Assembly (NCBI GenBank): GCA_964436005.1
Contig: CAYTBK010000002.1
Location: 30,811 to 94,810 of the forward strand
DNA length: 64,000 bases
Origin: JAGNHB01 sp964436005
GTDB lineage: Bacteria; Acidobacteriota; JAAYUB01
Direction: 5' to 3'
The notes beneath the pieces were generated by a model. That model was given only the letters and a program-made list of their open reading frames with translations, did no database searches and was not told where the DNA came from. The position numbers and the translations under genes were made by a program. Positions 16,324-23,119 of the stretch are shown here, in pieces; position 1 is the first letter of the stretch; each line of letters begins with the position of its first letter.

Positions 16324-17524
16324 TGTCCGCCTCCACCGCTTCCCGCAATTCGTCCAGGAATCCGGGCAGGGCCGAGGTGATCCGGTTCCAGTTCGGGAAC
16401 AGCGGCTGCCCCAGCGGGTCGTCCAGGAAGGATTCGCTGGCGATGCGCAGGCTGCGGGCGAAGGTTTCCACCGCCACCTCCTCCTCGTGCCGGTCGAAGA
16501 GCAGGCCGTCGATGAGGGCGTCGGCGTGGTAGCGGGTGATGGTGTCCTCCGCCGTCCGGATGTAGGTCACCTGCAGCGTGCGGAAGAGCCCCGCCGACAA
16601 CACCGCCCCATCGGCGGAGAGGACCCGGAAGATGGTCTTGGCGATGTCCACGGCCATCTTCATGAGCCCCTTGGTGGGGTCTTCGGGGGAAAGCGCCTGG
16701 TGCTTGTGCTCGTAGCTCCGGCACAGTTCCGCCTGGCAGACCCGCTTCACGGAACAGTTGCGGAACACCTCGGCCAGCACGCCCACCTCGAGGCCCCAGT
16801 CCCCGGGGATCCGGTTGACGCGGGCCAGGTCGGCGCGCATGGCGAATTCGCCGGCCAGGGGATAGCGGAAGCTGTCCAGGAAGTCCAGGAAGGGCAGGTG
16901 GCCGAGGACCTTCTGCAAGGAGCGGATCAGGGGCGTCATGAGCAGGCGGGTCACCCGGCCGTGCATGCGGTCGGTCACGCGGGCGTAGTAGCCCTTGCAG
17001 AACTCGAAGTTGATGTTGGGGTTGGTGACCGGAAAGCAGAGCCTGGCCAGCAACTCCCGGTCGTAGGTGAGCACGTCGCAGTCGTGCAGGGCGATGACTT
17101 CGCACTTGCAGTCGGCCAGGACGAAACCGTAGGCCAGCCAGCAGGAGCGGCCCTTGCCGTTATCCCCGATGGGCAGGCCGTTTTCCCGCAGCTTCTGGTA
17201 CAGGTGCTGCACCCGGGGCCCGCTGTTCCAGACGAACCGGACCTCCTGCGGCATGCCGTCCAGCATGGCCCGGGCGTGGTCGTACTGCTCCCGGTCCGCC
17301 CCGTCCAGGGTGACGACGATCTGCTTCAGGTAGGGGACTTCCTTGAGTTCGGCGATGATTTTCGGCAGGGCTGCGCCCTCGAACTCCCGGAAGAGGGCGG
17401 GCAGGACCAGGGCGACTGGGCGCTGCCGGGAATAGATAGCCAGCTGCTGCTCCAGTTCTTCGTGGCCCTTCTCGACGAGGCGGTGCAGGGTGGCGACGAT
17501 GCCGGTCTGGTAGAAATCGGACAT
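16310..17524 (-). CDS. gpgS: Glucosyl-3-phosphoglycerate synthase (GT81)
   Basis: 404 aa, usual length for GpgS. Start ATG 17524 has a near-perfect AAGGAGGT site. The enzyme moves glucose from a nucleotide sugar to 3-phosphoglycerate, the first step to glucosylglycerate-type compatible solutes. Visible motifs: LVLPALFREFEGAALPKI, the GKGRSCWLAYGF loop, the metal site IALHDCDVLTYD and ITRYHADALIDGL near the C-terminus. It is the first gene of the eight-gene minus-strand operon. Upstream lie 329 bp of non-coding DNA and then the TetR gene on the same strand. Confidence 0.85.
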   Translation of the reverse strand: MSDFYQTGIVATLHRLVEKGHEELEQQLAIYSRQRPVALVLPALFREFEGAALPKIIAELKEVPYLKQIVVTLDGADREQYDHARAMLDGMPQEVRFVWNSGPRVQHLYQKLRENGLPIGDNGKGRSCWLAYGFVLADCKCEVIALHDCDVLTYDRELLARLCFPVTNPNINFEFCKGYYARVTDRMHGRVTRLLMTPLIRSLQKVLGHLPFLDFLDSFRYPLAGEFAMRADLARVNRIPGDWGLEVGVLAEVFRNCSVKRVCQAELCRSYEHKHQALSPEDPTKGLMKMAVDIAKTIFRVLSADGAVLSAGLFRTLQVTYIRTAEDTITRYHADALIDGLLFDRHEEEVAVETFARSLRIASESFLDDPLGQPLFPNWNRITSALPGFLDELREAVEADNGLE

Positions 17525-17853
17525 GACGACCTCCTTATGGTTCGGGTTGGGGGGAGAAGGGAGACCGGTCGCGGGGCATCGACGGCCGCAAGGCGGCCGG
17601 AAGAGCCGGTCTTTCCGGATGCTCGACGTTCGGGAAGCTTGTCGGGCGAAGGGGCTGGATGCACGGCCCGATGTCGTTGTAGTGGCTGCTGCGGTTGGGC
17701 ATGGCGCACTCCGGATGAGCGCCCGGCCGCGGAGGCGTGTCGCCCCCGCGGGGAAGCCCGGCGCGTTGCCGCACCGGTGCTGGGCGCGTCCGGATGGCGG
17801 CCCGACCATCCGACTGGTCCTGCAGCGTCGTCGACGCCGCACCCGTCAGGTTG
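17525..17853. other. Non-coding leader upstream of the osmotic operon
   Basis: 329 bp with no credible gene. On the minus strand a TTGACA (17852-17857) overlaps the tetR stop, but no good -10 follows 17 bases later. CCGGATGGCGGCCCGACCA (17790-17808) recurs at 19078-19096, marking another short dispersed repeat. The operon promoter probably lies here but I cannot point to it. Confidence 0.4.
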
Positions 17854-18501
17854 TCAAGACCGGGGGGGCGGTGCCTGGGTGACCGGCTTCCCCGGCGCGG
17901 GGTTTTCCGTATCCTCGTTTCCGGCCAGGCCCCGGGTGGCGATCCGCCAGGTGAGTTCGGGATCGAGGCGGAGGCCGGCGGCGAAGGCGAACGAGCGGTG
18001 CCCGGCGATGAGGCCGACCAGGGCGGCCGCCGCTTGCAGCGCTTCCCCGGCCCGCTGGCTCGCCGTGCCGTCTCCGTCGGGCAGAAGGTCGGCGACTCGC
18101 TGAAGGTGATCCTGGAAGGCGGCCTGCAGGGCCGTCGACGATTCGGGTTCCAGCAGGAGCAGTCCCCGGGCCTGGTGGAACAGCAGGGCGTAGTCGGGGC
18201 ACGCTTCCCAGAAGGCCTGGTGTCCCTCCACGATGGCCCGGATCCGGGCCGCCCCGGGGGGCAGTGCGCGGGCGGCGGCGAGGTGTTCCTGCGAGAACCT
18301 TTCGGTGGCCTGGTGCAGCAGGACCGCGATGAGGTCCGACTTGGACGCGAAATAATTGTAGAAAGCGCCCTTGCCGATGTCCGCGCCCTCGGTGATGTCC
18401 TCGATGCGCGTGGTGTAGATGCCCTGGACGGCGAAGATCCTCAACGCGGCTTCCAGCAGTCTTTTCCGGGTGTTTTCTTTTTTGCGATCCCTTCTGTCCA
18501 T
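17854..18501 (-). CDS. TetR/AcrR-family transcriptional regulator
   Basis: 215 aa. The N-terminal helix-turn-helix is canonical: TRKRLLEAALRIFAVQGIYTTRIEDI then GADIGKGAFYNYFASKSDL (about residues 10-55). The C-terminal ligand domain is typical in length and rich in Ala/Leu; the inducer is unknown. Start ATG 18501 begins just after a palindromic upstream site (18518-18539), which suggests autorepression. The next gene downstream on the same strand is gpgS, 330 bp away, so this regulator could control the osmotic operon, although an upstream target on the envelope-protein side is equally possible. Confidence 0.88.
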   Translation of the reverse strand: MDRRDRKKENTRKRLLEAALRIFAVQGIYTTRIEDITEGADIGKGAFYNYFASKSDLIAVLLHQATERFSQEHLAAARALPPGAARIRAIVEGHQAFWEACPDYALLFHQARGLLLLEPESSTALQAAFQDHLQRVADLLPDGDGTASQRAGEALQAAAALVGLIAGHRSFAFAAGLRLDPELTWRIATRGLAGNEDTENPAPGKPVTQAPPPRS

Positions 18502-18517
18502 GACTGACCCTCAAAAG

Positions 18518-18539
18518 TGACTAAAGGTCAAATACGACC
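18518..18539. promoter_or_regulatory. Candidate TetR operator: overlapping inverted repeats
   Basis: TGACTAAAGGTCA (18518-18530, half-sites TGAC/GTCA) overlaps GGTCAAATACGACC (18526-18539, half-sites GGTC/GACC), 16-38 bp before the tetR start. The size and position fit dimer binding by the adjacent regulator. The stretch is AT-rich against its surroundings. Confidence 0.5.
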
Positions 18540-18600
18540 AAAATATTATCCGGTTGCACGGTATTTTGGGAAAAGTGGAAAGAGGGAACTGCCGTCAGGC

Positions 18601-18798
18601 TCATGGGCGTCGCTTGGCCTTGCCCGCGGGGCGCTCCTTCGGGCCGGGGACGTCTTCCGAAACGGAATCCGGGGCAGGTGGGGGGGCGGTATCTTCCGCT
18701 TCCCGTTTCTCGTTCTGCTTGCTGTTCCTGGCCAGGAAAAACACGAAACCCAAAAAAGCGGCGAGAAGGACCAGACCGGCAATCTGTTCGGCAGACAT
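18601..18798 (-). CDS. Small single-pass membrane protein
   Basis: 65 aa, start ATG 18798 behind GGAGGT. An N-terminal transmembrane helix (residues 6-23, IAGLVLLAAFLGFVFFLA) is followed by a charged, Pro-rich cytoplasmic-type tail ending GKAKRRP. No family recognised. The strong ribosome binding site and the classic one-helix layout support it as a real gene. It stands alone on the minus strand upstream of tetR with about 100 bp between them. Confidence 0.55.
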   Translation of the reverse strand: MSAEQIAGLVLLAAFLGFVFFLARNSKQNEKREAEDTAPPPAPDSVSEDVPGPKERPAGKAKRRP

Positions 18799-19326
18799 GG
18801 GGAACCTCCTGGAATCGCAGGGCCTGGCGGCGTGCGCCGCGACCCGCGGGATGAAGTGATGGGGCGGGAAAATGTAGCGTTCTGGCCGACAATGTCGATC
18901 ACGACCCGGTCGGCTTCGATGGGGACCGCTGGAGGAACGGGTGACCGCACTGGCACGCGTTGCGTGCGCTTGCGGAATCGGGGGGGCTTGCGCAAACGGG
19001 TCGAAAGGGGCACGATACCTCCGTAACGACGACCCGTTTGTGAGTCCGGTGCGGTGGGGGCACGGGAGACGGATCGCCTCCGGATGGCGGCCCGACCAAC
19101 CGTGGGTTCCTGTGACGCCCGGCAGGCGGTCACACCCTTTCCGAACTGTCTGGTCAAAACTCCATGCGGGAACGCATGCCTCTTCATTCTCCATCGGGCT
19201 GGTGCCCTTGTCAATTCGGTTTTGCCGGTTTCATGACCGGAAGAGGCGGTGATCCGGGTGCGGTGGCCCCGTCGGAACCAGGTCCGGAAACCCGGGCGGC
19301 GGCGAGTTGCAGTAATATTGAAACAG
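18799..19326. other. Non-coding region with a short dispersed repeat
   Basis: About 530 bp without a convincing gene; frames here lack ribosome binding sites and show poor codon bias. CCGGATGGCGGCCCGACCA at 19078-19096 repeats 17790-17808 exactly, followed in each case by a related CC-N-GGTTCCTG-like stretch. The right end leads into a good promoter at 19327. Confidence 0.45.
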
Positions 19327-19355
19327 TTGACATTGAGGCGCACGCGGTCTATGCT
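19327..19355 (+). promoter_or_regulatory. Sigma-70-type promoter for the DUF4431 gene
   Basis: TTGACA (19327-19332), 17-bp spacer, TATGCT (19350-19355). This is one of the best -35/-10 pairs in the window and lies 66 bp before the ATG at 19421. Confidence 0.65.
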
Positions 19356-19420
19356 CGGGCCGGTTTGTGCGTGACGCCCGGGCGGGCGTTCGGAAACCCG
19401 GAATGAACGAGGAGGGGGAA

Positions 19421-19858
19421 ATGGATCTTTTCGCCAGACGCACATTTCTTTCGGGCCCGGGGCGCCTGCTGCCCCTGCTCGCCGCGGCCTTCTTCCTGGC
19501 CGGCTTCTGCCCGGCCGGCGGGGCGGGGCCCCTCACCTACAACACCGACTGCTCCCTGGAAGGGAAGCTGGTGACCGCGACGGCCGACGCGTCCGACACC
19601 TGGGACGAGAAGCCCCACGACTTCCCGGCCCTGGCGCTGGAAACACCGGTCTCGGTGGCGGGCGACCCCAGCGACGAGTTCGGCGACCCGGAGTCCGGCG
19701 TCAAGACCGTCCAGTTGGTCCTCACGCCTCCCCTGATGAAGCAATTCAAGAGCCTGAAGGGCCGGACGGTCGCTCTCCGGGGCAAGCTCTTCCACGCCCA
19801 GACGGGGCACCACTTCACCCCCGTCCTGATGGAAGTGGAATCCATCAGCCTCCGCTAG
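19421..19858 (+). CDS. Secreted DUF4431-like protein
   Basis: 145 aa from ATG 19421, eight bases after GGAGGGGG. Signal peptide about residues 1-36 (LLPLLAAAFFLAGFCPAGGA). The mature part ends in LKGRTVALRGKLFHAQTGHH followed by FTPVLMEVESI, which matches the C-terminal signature of DUF4431 proteins, small extracytoplasmic beta proteins of unknown role. A good promoter precedes it. The zinc-ribbon gene follows 13 bp after the stop and is probably co-transcribed. Confidence 0.75.
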   Translation: MDLFARRTFLSGPGRLLPLLAAAFFLAGFCPAGGAGPLTYNTDCSLEGKLVTATADASDTWDEKPHDFPALALETPVSVAGDPSDEFGDPESGVKTVQLVLTPPLMKQFKSLKGRTVALRGKLFHAQTGHHFTPVLMEVESISLR

Positions 19859-19871
19859 GGAAGAAAGCCGC

Positions 19872-20090
19872 ATGACCTGCTGCCCGCATTGCACCACCCC
19901 CATCGGCAAGCGCCAGCGCGCCTGCGTCGTCTGCGGCGCCCCGGCCGGCCTGGACGCCGGGGCGGGCCAGGACGCCCTGTCCCCCGACCCGCACCAGTTC
20001 CCCCGGATGCCCCTGTGGGCCCTCTTCCTCGGCGTCGTCTTCGTGCTCGGCGCGACGGCTTCGGGAATCCTGCTCTTCGCCGGCCGGTAG
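19872..20090 (+). CDS. Small zinc-ribbon membrane protein
   Basis: 72 aa. Starts with two CxxC knuckles, CPHCTTPIGKRQRACVVCG (Cys4, Cys7, Cys18, Cys21), a zinc ribbon, then a linker and one transmembrane helix (about 48-69, LWALFLGVVFVLGATASGIL). Likely a tail-anchored protein with its zinc domain in the cytoplasm. Function unknown. A larger protein with the same zinc-ribbon/one-helix plan occurs at 53007. Confidence 0.7.
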   Translation: MTCCPHCTTPIGKRQRACVVCGAPAGLDAGAGQDALSPDPHQFPRMPLWALFLGVVFVLGATASGILLFAGR

Positions 20091-20113
20091 CGCCAGGCCG
20101 CCGGCTGCTGTAG

Positions 20114-20134
20114 GCGCCTTGTGCCACAAGGCGC
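20114..20134. repeat. GCGCCTT hairpin repeat, copy 1
   Basis: GCGCCTTGTG-C-CACAAGGCGC, a perfect 10-bp stem with one unpaired base, 24 bp past the zinc-ribbon gene. The outer GCGCCTT/AAGGCGC is shared with 20193-20215 and 31200-31220 while the inner pairs vary together. It has no T-run, so it is not a standard terminator. Confidence 0.7.
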
Positions 20135-20192
20135 ACCTCCGTTCCCTGATTTCGAGCCAGTCGTACCCCGAACTCGGATTGCCGGCCTCGGG

Positions 20193-20215
20193 GGCGCCTT
20201 GCATCGCAAGGCGCC
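20193..20215. repeat. GCGCCTT hairpin repeat, copy 2
   Basis: GGCGCCTTGC-ATC-GCAAGGCGCC, a perfect 10-bp stem. The remainder of the 333-bp gap 20091-20423 holds an AACGCCAAGGCGCAAGG stretch (20270-20286), typical of another dispersed intergenic repeat, and no gene. Confidence 0.7.
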
Positions 20216-20423
20216 TATCGCCGAGAACAGGCCGCCGGCAAATCTCCCTCCCGAATTTTCAACGCCAAGGCGCAAGGCCGCCAGGGCGCAACGAAAGCCA
20301 GAAAGCGCGACCGCAAACCACGGGGTGGACGTCCATCCTTGGCCACTGATTCAGAAAACGAGCATTTCGTGAACTGCTTGTGCTTGCGTTGGGCCTCTTT
20401 CCAGGATTTTCCGGGGGCTCTCG

Positions 20424-21422
20424 TCACAGGGGGTGCACGGCGTGGGTCTTGAAGCAGGCGTACAGTTCGTCGCCCACGCCCCAGCCGTGCTCCCGCAGCG
20501 AGTGCAGGGAGATCCGGGCGGTGAGCGGCAGGCCGCAGTCCAGCGTGACGTCGGCGTGGGCGCCCGAGAGGGCGATGGAGACGATGCGCCCCCGGAGCCG
20601 GTTGCGCATGCTGGAGTCCTCGGGACGGGCGGTCAGGGCGATGCCGGAGGGCGGGATGTGGATGGCCGCCGGCGCCAACCCCTCGGGCTGGATCTCCAGT
20701 TCCACGTCCCCGGTGAGGAAGTAGGCGTTCCCGTCCCGGTGGACGGCGGCGCCCCGGAAGATGTTGACCGGATTGAAGGGAATCAGGCGCCCGTCCTCGA
20801 TGCGCAGGATGCGCCCGGCGTGGAGCAGCGCCTCCCCGTCCTGGTGGGTGGTGTACACCGTCGACAGCCGGGCGTCGCCGCGGCGCGCTTGCAGGACCTG
20901 CCCGATGCGGGCGCGGCCGTCGGGGTCGACGCCGGCGAAGGGCTCGTCCAGCAGCAGCACCTCCGGCCGGGCGAACAGGACCCGGGCCAGGGCGGCCAGC
21001 CGGCTCTCCCCCACGGAGAGCTCGCGGGCCCGGCGCGTGGCCAGGTGCGCGATGCCCAGGGCTTCCAGGGCTTCCCGGCAGCGGGCCGCCGCTTCCGCCG
21101 GGTGCAGGCCCAGGGCCCGGGCGGACAGGCGGACGTTGGCGGCCACCGTGCCGCGGAACAGGCGCGGGTCCTGGCGGAGCAGGAACACCCGGTCCGGGTG
21201 GTTGCCGCGGGCGAACATACTTTCCCGGGGCTCCCCGCCGTAGCACAGTTCCCCCGAAAACTCGGTGGCCAGGCCGGCCAGGGCGCGCAGGAAAGTGGTC
21301 TTCCCGGAGCCGTTGTCCCCGAGGATGGCCACGGCGCACCCGGCTTCCAGCCCGAGGAGGTCGGTGCGGAACAGCTCGGCTTCGCCCCGGCGCAGCCGGA
21401 AATCCTTCAGGACGATGTCCAT
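20424..21422 (-). CDS. tupC: ABC transporter ATP-binding protein, tungstate/molybdate type
   Basis: 332 aa. Walker A is GDNGSGKTT, the signature loop reads LSVGES and Walker B is VLLLDEPFAGVD, followed by TTHQDGEALLHAGR with the switch His. The C-terminal third (about 240-332) is a regulatory TOBE/Mop-like domain with MRNRLRGRIVSIALSGAHAD and ending in YACFKTHAVH, as in Mod/Tup ATPases that sense the oxyanion. Start ATG 21422 overlaps the permease gene by 16 bp. Its link to moaA supports molybdate or tungstate as cargo. No periplasmic binding protein gene is adjacent. Confidence 0.8.
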   Translation of the reverse strand: MDIVLKDFRLRRGEAELFRTDLLGLEAGCAVAILGDNGSGKTTFLRALAGLATEFSGELCYGGEPRESMFARGNHPDRVFLLRQDPRLFRGTVAANVRLSARALGLHPAEAAARCREALEALGIAHLATRRARELSVGESRLAALARVLFARPEVLLLDEPFAGVDPDGRARIGQVLQARRGDARLSTVYTTHQDGEALLHAGRILRIEDGRLIPFNPVNIFRGAAVHRDGNAYFLTGDVELEIQPEGLAPAAIHIPPSGIALTARPEDSSMRNRLRGRIVSIALSGAHADVTLDCGLPLTARISLHSLREHGWGVGDELYACFKTHAVHPL

Positions 21423-22108
21423 GGCTTCTTCCCCTTTTCCGCCAGGAGGCCCACCAGCACGTTCAGGCCCAGGGCCAGGGCCAGCAGCAGCATGCCGAGG
21501 CCGAGGCTGAGGGAAAATTCCCCCATGGAAGTTTCCAGCGCTATTGCGGTCGTTATGTTGCGGGTGTAGCCGCGGATGTTGCCGCCCACCATCATGGCGC
21601 AGCCCACTTCCGAGAGGGCTCGCCCCAGGCCGGTGATGAGGGCGGCGGCCAGGGCGCCCCGGGCCTCGTTGAGGGTCAGGGCGAGTCGCTGCGTCCCCCG
21701 CACGCCCAGGCTCCACAGTTCCTCGCCCAGCTGGCGGTCGACCTGCTCGAGGGCGGCGGCCATCAGGGTGACGACGAGCGGGAGCACCAGCACGGCTTCC
21801 GCCAGGGTCATGGCGGTGGGGGAGAAGAGCAGGTCGAGCGGGCCCAGCGGGCCGTTCCGGCTGAGCAGGGCGAAGACCAGCAGCCCGACCACCACGGTGG
21901 GAACCGACAGCATGGCCGCGAAGGCGGACCGGAGGGTCCGCCGCCCGGGGAAGTCGAAGACGGCCAGCAAGTAGGCCAGGGGGATGCCAGCCAGGGCGGC
22001 CAGGAGCAGGGCGGCCAGGCTCACCTGCACCGAGACGCCGACCGCCGACCACAGGTCGGGGTCGAAGGTGGCCAGGCGGTGCAGGGCGGAGGCCAGCGCT
22101 TCCCACAT
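21407..22108 (-). CDS. tupB: ABC transporter permease, tungstate (TupB) type
   Basis: 233 aa with about five to six transmembrane helices. The EAA loop is LGVRGTQRLALTLNEARGA, and VGCAMMVGGNIRGYTRNITT plus TAIALETSMGEF are typical of TupB/WtpB-like permeases. Start ATG 22108 lies five bases after the moaA stop with little ribosome binding site of its own, so it probably depends on coupling to moaA. The family member imports tungstate or molybdate for the molybdopterin cofactor. The expected TupA binding protein is not in this window. Confidence 0.82.
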   Translation of the reverse strand: MWEALASALHRLATFDPDLWSAVGVSVQVSLAALLLAALAGIPLAYLLAVFDFPGRRTLRSAFAAMLSVPTVVVGLLVFALLSRNGPLGPLDLLFSPTAMTLAEAVLVLPLVVTLMAAALEQVDRQLGEELWSLGVRGTQRLALTLNEARGALAAALITGLGRALSEVGCAMMVGGNIRGYTRNITTAIALETSMGEFSLSLGLGMLLLALALGLNVLVGLLAEKGKKPWTSS

Positions 22109-22113
22109 GGTGG

Positions 22114-23103
22114 TCAACCGCCGATGCCGGACATGTTGGACCGGCACTCGCGCAGCCAGTTCCCGGGCTCCCGGGCGGCGGCGACGTCGCGCTTGCGCGC
22201 CGCGGCGGTGCGCACGGCCGCCAGGATGGCGTCGTCGTCCGCGCCGCTCCGCAGCAGGGCGCGCAGGTCCTCCGCGCTGTCGTCCAGGAGGCAGTGGCGG
22301 AGCTGCCCGTCCGGGGTGAGCCGGAGCCGGTTGCACTCGCCGCAGAAGTGCTCGGACAACGGGCTGATGAAGCCCACGTGCCCCGGCGTGCCGTCGATGC
22401 GGTACATGCGGGCCGTCATGCCGGGGAGGGATTCCGTCCAGGGCACGAGCCGGGCCCGGGCGGAGACGAGGCGCATCACCTCGGTGTTGGAGGCGAAGTT
22501 CTTGCCCGATTCTTCCGCCGCCCCGCCGATGCGCATGCATTCGATGAAGCGGACGTGCAGCCCCCGCGTCGCCGCGAAGTCGACGAAATCGCCGATTTCG
22601 TCCAGGTTGCGGTCCCGCATCACCACCACGTTGATCTTGACGGGCGAGAAGCCCTCCCGGAGAGCCGCGCCGATGCCGGCCAGGGTCTGCCGGAGGTCGC
22701 CGCCGCGGGTGATGTCCCGGAAGCGGTCCGGCCGCAGGGTGTCGAGGCTCACGTTGACCCGGCGCAGTCCGGCCTCGCGCAGCGGGGCGGCGAAAGGTTC
22801 CAGCAGCGCCCCGTTGGTGGTCAGGCCGACGTCCCGGATGCCTTCGACGGCGGCCAGGCGGCCGATGAAGGGCACCACGCCCTTCCGGACCAGTGGTTCC
22901 CCGCCCGTGACCCGGACCTTGGACACCCCCAGGCGGACGGCGACGCGCACCAGGCGGAGGATCTCCTCGTAGCGGAGGATGTCCTCGTGGTGCAGCGCGG
23001 GCACGCCCTCCGCCGGCATGCAGTAGACGCAGCGGAAAAGGCAGCGGTCCGTCACGGAGATGCGGAGGTAGTCGACCGGGTGGAGGGTTTTCGCTTGGTC
23101 CAT
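22114..23103 (-). CDS. moaA: GTP 3',8-cyclase (molybdenum cofactor biosynthesis)
   Basis: 329 aa, normal length. Radical SAM cluster DRCLFRCVYC (Cys21, Cys25, Cys28), the TGGEPLVRKG strand and the C-terminal second cluster CGECNRLRLTPDGQLRHC are complete. The protein ends in IGG, the conserved Gly-Gly tail needed for catalysis. It converts GTP to the cyclic precursor of molybdopterin. Placed 16 bp after the vWA gene and five bases before tupB, it makes the oxyanion import function of that transporter likely. Confidence 0.95.
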   Translation of the reverse strand: MDQAKTLHPVDYLRISVTDRCLFRCVYCMPAEGVPALHHEDILRYEEILRLVRVAVRLGVSKVRVTGGEPLVRKGVVPFIGRLAAVEGIRDVGLTTNGALLEPFAAPLREAGLRRVNVSLDTLRPDRFRDITRGGDLRQTLAGIGAALREGFSPVKINVVVMRDRNLDEIGDFVDFAATRGLHVRFIECMRIGGAAEESGKNFASNTEVMRLVSARARLVPWTESLPGMTARMYRIDGTPGHVGFISPLSEHFCGECNRLRLTPDGQLRHCLLDDSAEDLRALLRSGADDDAILAAVRTAAARKRDVAAAREPGNWLRECRSNMSGIGG

Positions 23104-23119
23104 CGTCTGGGGGCGCGGG

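Noticed and set aside
17852..17857. TTGACA on the minus strand as the -35 of the gpgS operon
   Set aside because: It overlaps the tetR stop and no -10-like hexamer follows at 16-18 bp (TCGACG only).
20424..22106. One long frame reading through both ABC transporter genes
   Set aside because: Its upstream part is a shadow frame; the ATPase begins at 21422 and the permease is in a different frame (21407-22108).
23104..23119. Molybdenum-cofactor riboswitch before moaA
   Set aside because: Only 16 bp separate moaA from the vWA gene; no room for the structure, and upstream of the vWA gene no such fold was seen.
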